From Clostridiales bacterium (GTDB lineage: Bacteria > Bacillota > Clostridia > Oscillospirales > Oscillospiraceae): 32,569 nucleotides of DNA. Position numbers and translations under genes: made by a program. This document shows, piece by piece, positions 30,535 through 32,569 of the stretch (position 1 is the first letter of the stretch; every line of letters starts with the position of its first letter). Under the pieces are notes generated by a model, which saw only the letters and a list, made by a program, of their open reading frames with translations, was not told the DNA's origin and searched no databases. The DNA is taken from the NCBI GenBank assembly GCA_004553545.1, contig SFLD01000023.1, positions 1 to 32,569 on the forward strand, written 5' to 3'.

Positions 30535-31668
30535 ATGATCTACCTGGACCACGCGGCCACCACGCCGCTGCCCCGCCCGGTGGCGGACGCCATGTATCAA
30601 GTCCTGACGGAGGAGTTCGGCAACCCCAGCGCCCAGTACGCCCTGGGCCAGACCATGGCGGAGCGGGTGGCTGCCTGGCGGAAGACCGTGGCGGACGCCC
30701 TGGACTGCCCGCCGGAGGCCCTCTGCTTCACCTCCTGCGGCACCGAGGGGGACAACTGGGCCATTCAGGCCGCCCTCTGGCAGAATCGCCGGGTGGGGAA
30801 GCACATCGTCACCACCGCCGTGGAGCACAGCGCCATCCTCCAGCCCTGCCAGTGGCTCACCCAGCAGGGCTATGAGGTCACCTATGTGGTTCCCGACAGC
30901 AAGGGAAACATCCCGGCGGAGCGCATCCTGGCCGCTGTCCGGCCGGACACGGCCTTGGTCAGCGTGATGCTGGTGAACAACGAGCTCGGCACCATTTATC
31001 CCATCCGGGAGATCGCCCAGGGCCTGAAGGCGAAGAATCCCCAGACCCTCCTCCATACCGACGCCGTCCAGGGCTTCCTGAAGGTCCCCTTCTCCGCCCG
31101 GACCCTGGGGGCGGACCTGATCTCCCTCTCCGCCCATAAGATCGGCGGGCCCAAGGGCATCGGCGCCCTTTATCTCGGCCCCCGGATGAAGAACGTGAAG
31201 CCCCTGCTCCCCGGCGGCGGCCAGGAGCACGGCCTCCGCTCCGGCACGGAGGCCACCGCCCAGATAGCGGGCTTCGCCAAGGCCGTGGAGCTGCGGCAGG
31301 CGAACCTGACGGAGACCCTCTCCCACATGGCGGAGATCAAGGCCTACGCCGTGGAACAGCTCACCGCCATCCCGGATCTCGTGCTGGTGGGGGACGGGGA
31401 AGCCCCCCACATTCTGGCGGTGTCTCTCGTGGGCTGGCCCAGCCAGAACATCGTCAACGACCTCTCCGCCCAGGGCATCTGCATCAGCGCCGGCTCCGCC
31501 TGCCACCAGGGCAAGCCCAGCCAGGTGGTGGCGGCCCTGAAGCTTCCCAAAAAGGTGGCCGGCGGCGTCATCCGCCTGAGCTTCGGCCCCGAGACCACGA
31601 GAGCGGACATTGACGCCTGCGCCGCCGCCCTCCGCCGCCACCACGACAGCCGCTTCCCCATGCTCTGA
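30535..31668 (+). CDS. Cysteine desulfurase (NifS/IscS family)
   Basis: 377 residues. Class V aminotransferase fold: N-terminal MIYLDHAATTPLP, FTSCGTEGDNWAI, VEHSAIL, HTDAVQ, the PLP-binding K202 in SAHKIGGPKG, and GGGQEHGLRSGTE. The catalytic persulfide cysteine is C323 in SAGSACHQG. It takes sulfur from L-cysteine for Fe-S clusters or tRNA thiolation. The GSACH context and the loop length resemble IscS/NifS-type rather than SufS-type enzymes. AAGGAGGG lies seven bases before the ATG and is part of a GGAGGGCCCTCC palindrome. No iscU or thiI gene follows; the next gene is a MATE exporter, so the acceptor of the sulfur is not apparent here. Confidence 0.94.
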   Translation: MIYLDHAATTPLPRPVADAMYQVLTEEFGNPSAQYALGQTMAERVAAWRKTVADALDCPPEALCFTSCGTEGDNWAIQAALWQNRRVGKHIVTTAVEHSAILQPCQWLTQQGYEVTYVVPDSKGNIPAERILAAVRPDTALVSVMLVNNELGTIYPIREIAQGLKAKNPQTLLHTDAVQGFLKVPFSARTLGADLISLSAHKIGGPKGIGALYLGPRMKNVKPLLPGGGQEHGLRSGTEATAQIAGFAKAVELRQANLTETLSHMAEIKAYAVEQLTAIPDLVLVGDGEAPHILAVSLVGWPSQNIVNDLSAQGICISAGSACHQGKPSQVVAALKLPKKVAGGVIRLSFGPETTRADIDACAAALRRHHDSRFPML

Positions 31669-31715
31669 GCATACCCTCGCCGAGCGAGGACAACCCAAGT
31701 AAAGGAACCACGATT

Positions 31716-32569
31716 ATGACATCGCTTTTCCGCCGGGAACCCGGCTTTTACCGCAGACTTTGGGTGCTGACGCTGCCCATCGTGCTGCAGAACCTCATCA
31801 CCACCTCCCTGGGCTTTGCGGACACCTTCATGGTGGGCCTTCTGGGCAACGCGGAGATGGCCGCCGTCACCGCCGCCAACGTCCCCATCTTTATCATTCA
31901 GCTGGTGATCTTCGGCTTTCAGAGCGGCCTTGCGGTCCTGGTGAGCCAGTACTGGGGCAGGGGGGACACGGACAGCATCAACCGCTGCATGGGCGTCGCC
32001 CTCTACGCCGTGACCTTCTTCTCCCTGGCCGTGGCGCTCACCACCTTCTTCCTTCCGGCGGAGGTGTTGCGTCTCGTGACCCCCAACGAGGACCTGGTGG
32101 CCCTGGGGACCAGCTACATCCGCATCGTGGGCTTTGCCAACGTCTTCAACGGCATCAGCAGCGTCTACGCCGGGATGCAGCGCTCCACGGAGAATCCCCG
32201 CTTCGGCATGATCCTCTTCGCCATCTCCATGTGCGTGGCGCGGCGGCGGCCACCCTCATCTCCCGGGTGGTGGAGTTCGCCGTGGCCCTGCTCTATGCTC
32301 TCCGAAGCCGCCGGGTGCCGCTGCGTCCCGGCCTCATCCTCCGTCCCGGCCGGGATACCCTCCGCCGCTTCGGGAAGTACTCCGTCCCCGTAGTCTGCAA
32401 CGAGACCCTCTGGGGCACCGGCACCAGCATGCTCACCGTGGTCATAGGCCACATGGCCCAGAGCCAGGACATGCTGGCGGCCTACTCCCTCATGGGCAAC
32501 ATCGATAAGCTCTCCACCGTCATCTGCTTCGGCCTTGCCGCCTCCGCCGCCGTGATGGTGGGCAAGGAG
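31716..32569 (+). pseudogene. MATE family exporter, internally deleted and frameshifted, 3' end outside
   Basis: The frame from ATG at 31716 (AAAGGA upstream) encodes the first ~172 residues of a MATE/DinF-type multidrug exporter, with helices ending in MQRSTENPRFGMILFAISM. After ~32231 the frame becomes nonsense. In the -1 frame the sequence resumes as GAAAATLISRVVEFAVALLY, then KYSVPVVCNETLWGTGTS and SAAVMVGKE at the window edge. Between these points relatives have roughly 20-25 more residues (the N-x-x-L-N-x-x-L-I-F-G...P-x-L-G-V-A-G block), so a segment of about 60-75 bases is missing and the frame is broken. The estimate rests on remembered family sequence. If real, the protein would lack a central helix. 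It lies 47 bases downstream of the desulfurase gene, probably on the same transcript. Confidence 0.82.

Noticed and set aside
31675..31689. CCTCGC-CGA-GCGAGG hairpin between desulfurase and MATE genes
   Set aside because: Only 6 bp with a 3-base loop and no T run, so not called a terminator; it may be a minor mRNA hairpin.

Overview
The window is GC-rich, densely packed bacterial DNA with Shine-Dalgarno sites of the AAGGAGG type and sigma-70-like promoters (TTGxxx-N17-TAxxAT). The gene set points to an anaerobic, high-GC Firmicute: a C-terminal triple S-layer homology (SLH) anchor, a YibE/F protein, a cysteine-rich KTR protein, a DhaS-like TetR regulator, an [FeFe]-hydrogenase and many small detoxification genes. 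My best guess is the Oscillospiraceae/Ruminococcaceae (Oscillibacter or Flavonifractor type). That is inferred from gene content only; there is no rRNA, tRNA or other marker in the window.

Layout. 1-4.5 kb (+): the 3' part of a large SLH-anchored PHP-type surface protein, then a YibE/F membrane protein. 4.6-7.1 kb (-): an apparent operon running macro-domain protein, RelA/SpoT-like HD hydrolase, an Spx/ArsC-like gene broken by an amber codon, and a vWA protein. 7.4-14.7 kb (+): a TetR-headed run of about ten genes (KTR protein, flavodoxin, possible AbrB-like protein, two GNATs, DUF998 protein, hexapeptide CatB/Vat-like and CatA-like acetyltransferases, ABC exporter half) that looks like a xenobiotic-resistance operon. 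Inside it an IS3-family transposase scrap lies fused to the last codons of a second ABC exporter half, so the exporter has apparently lost its partner. 14.7-17.3 kb (-): oleate hydratase behind a DhaS-like TetR gene. 17.4-18.2 kb (+): a HAD-IIA phosphatase. 18.3-22.0 kb: flavodoxin divergent from a LysR regulator, followed by a short MerR-like protein, a carboxymuconolactone decarboxylase-cupin fusion and a DUF362 protein. 22.1-25.8 kb (+): a two-gene NuoF/GltD-like flavoprotein plus [FeFe]-hydrogenase operon (glutamate-synthase-linked, group A2 type) behind an AT-rich promoter with two Rex-like sites. 25.9-30.4 kb (-): a six-gene overlapping operon (GNAT, HAD phosphatase, MtaB-type tRNA methylthiotransferase, MBL-fold hydrolase, two HD nucleotidases). 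30.5 kb to end (+): cysteine desulfurase, then a MATE exporter that runs off the window.

The most notable pattern is gene damage. MtaB carries a perfect 16-bp tandem duplication that shifts the frame. The MBL hydrolase is frameshifted at a run of five G. The MATE gene has an internal frame-changing deletion. The Spx/ArsC-like gene has a Trp-to-TAG codon. One ABC gene is reduced to a stub beside an IS3 scrap. Each lesion could be real (recent decay, or slippage at the repeats) or an assembly error; the reads would decide.

I found no CRISPR array, rRNA, tRNA, complete insertion sequence or clear novel multi-gene defence system.
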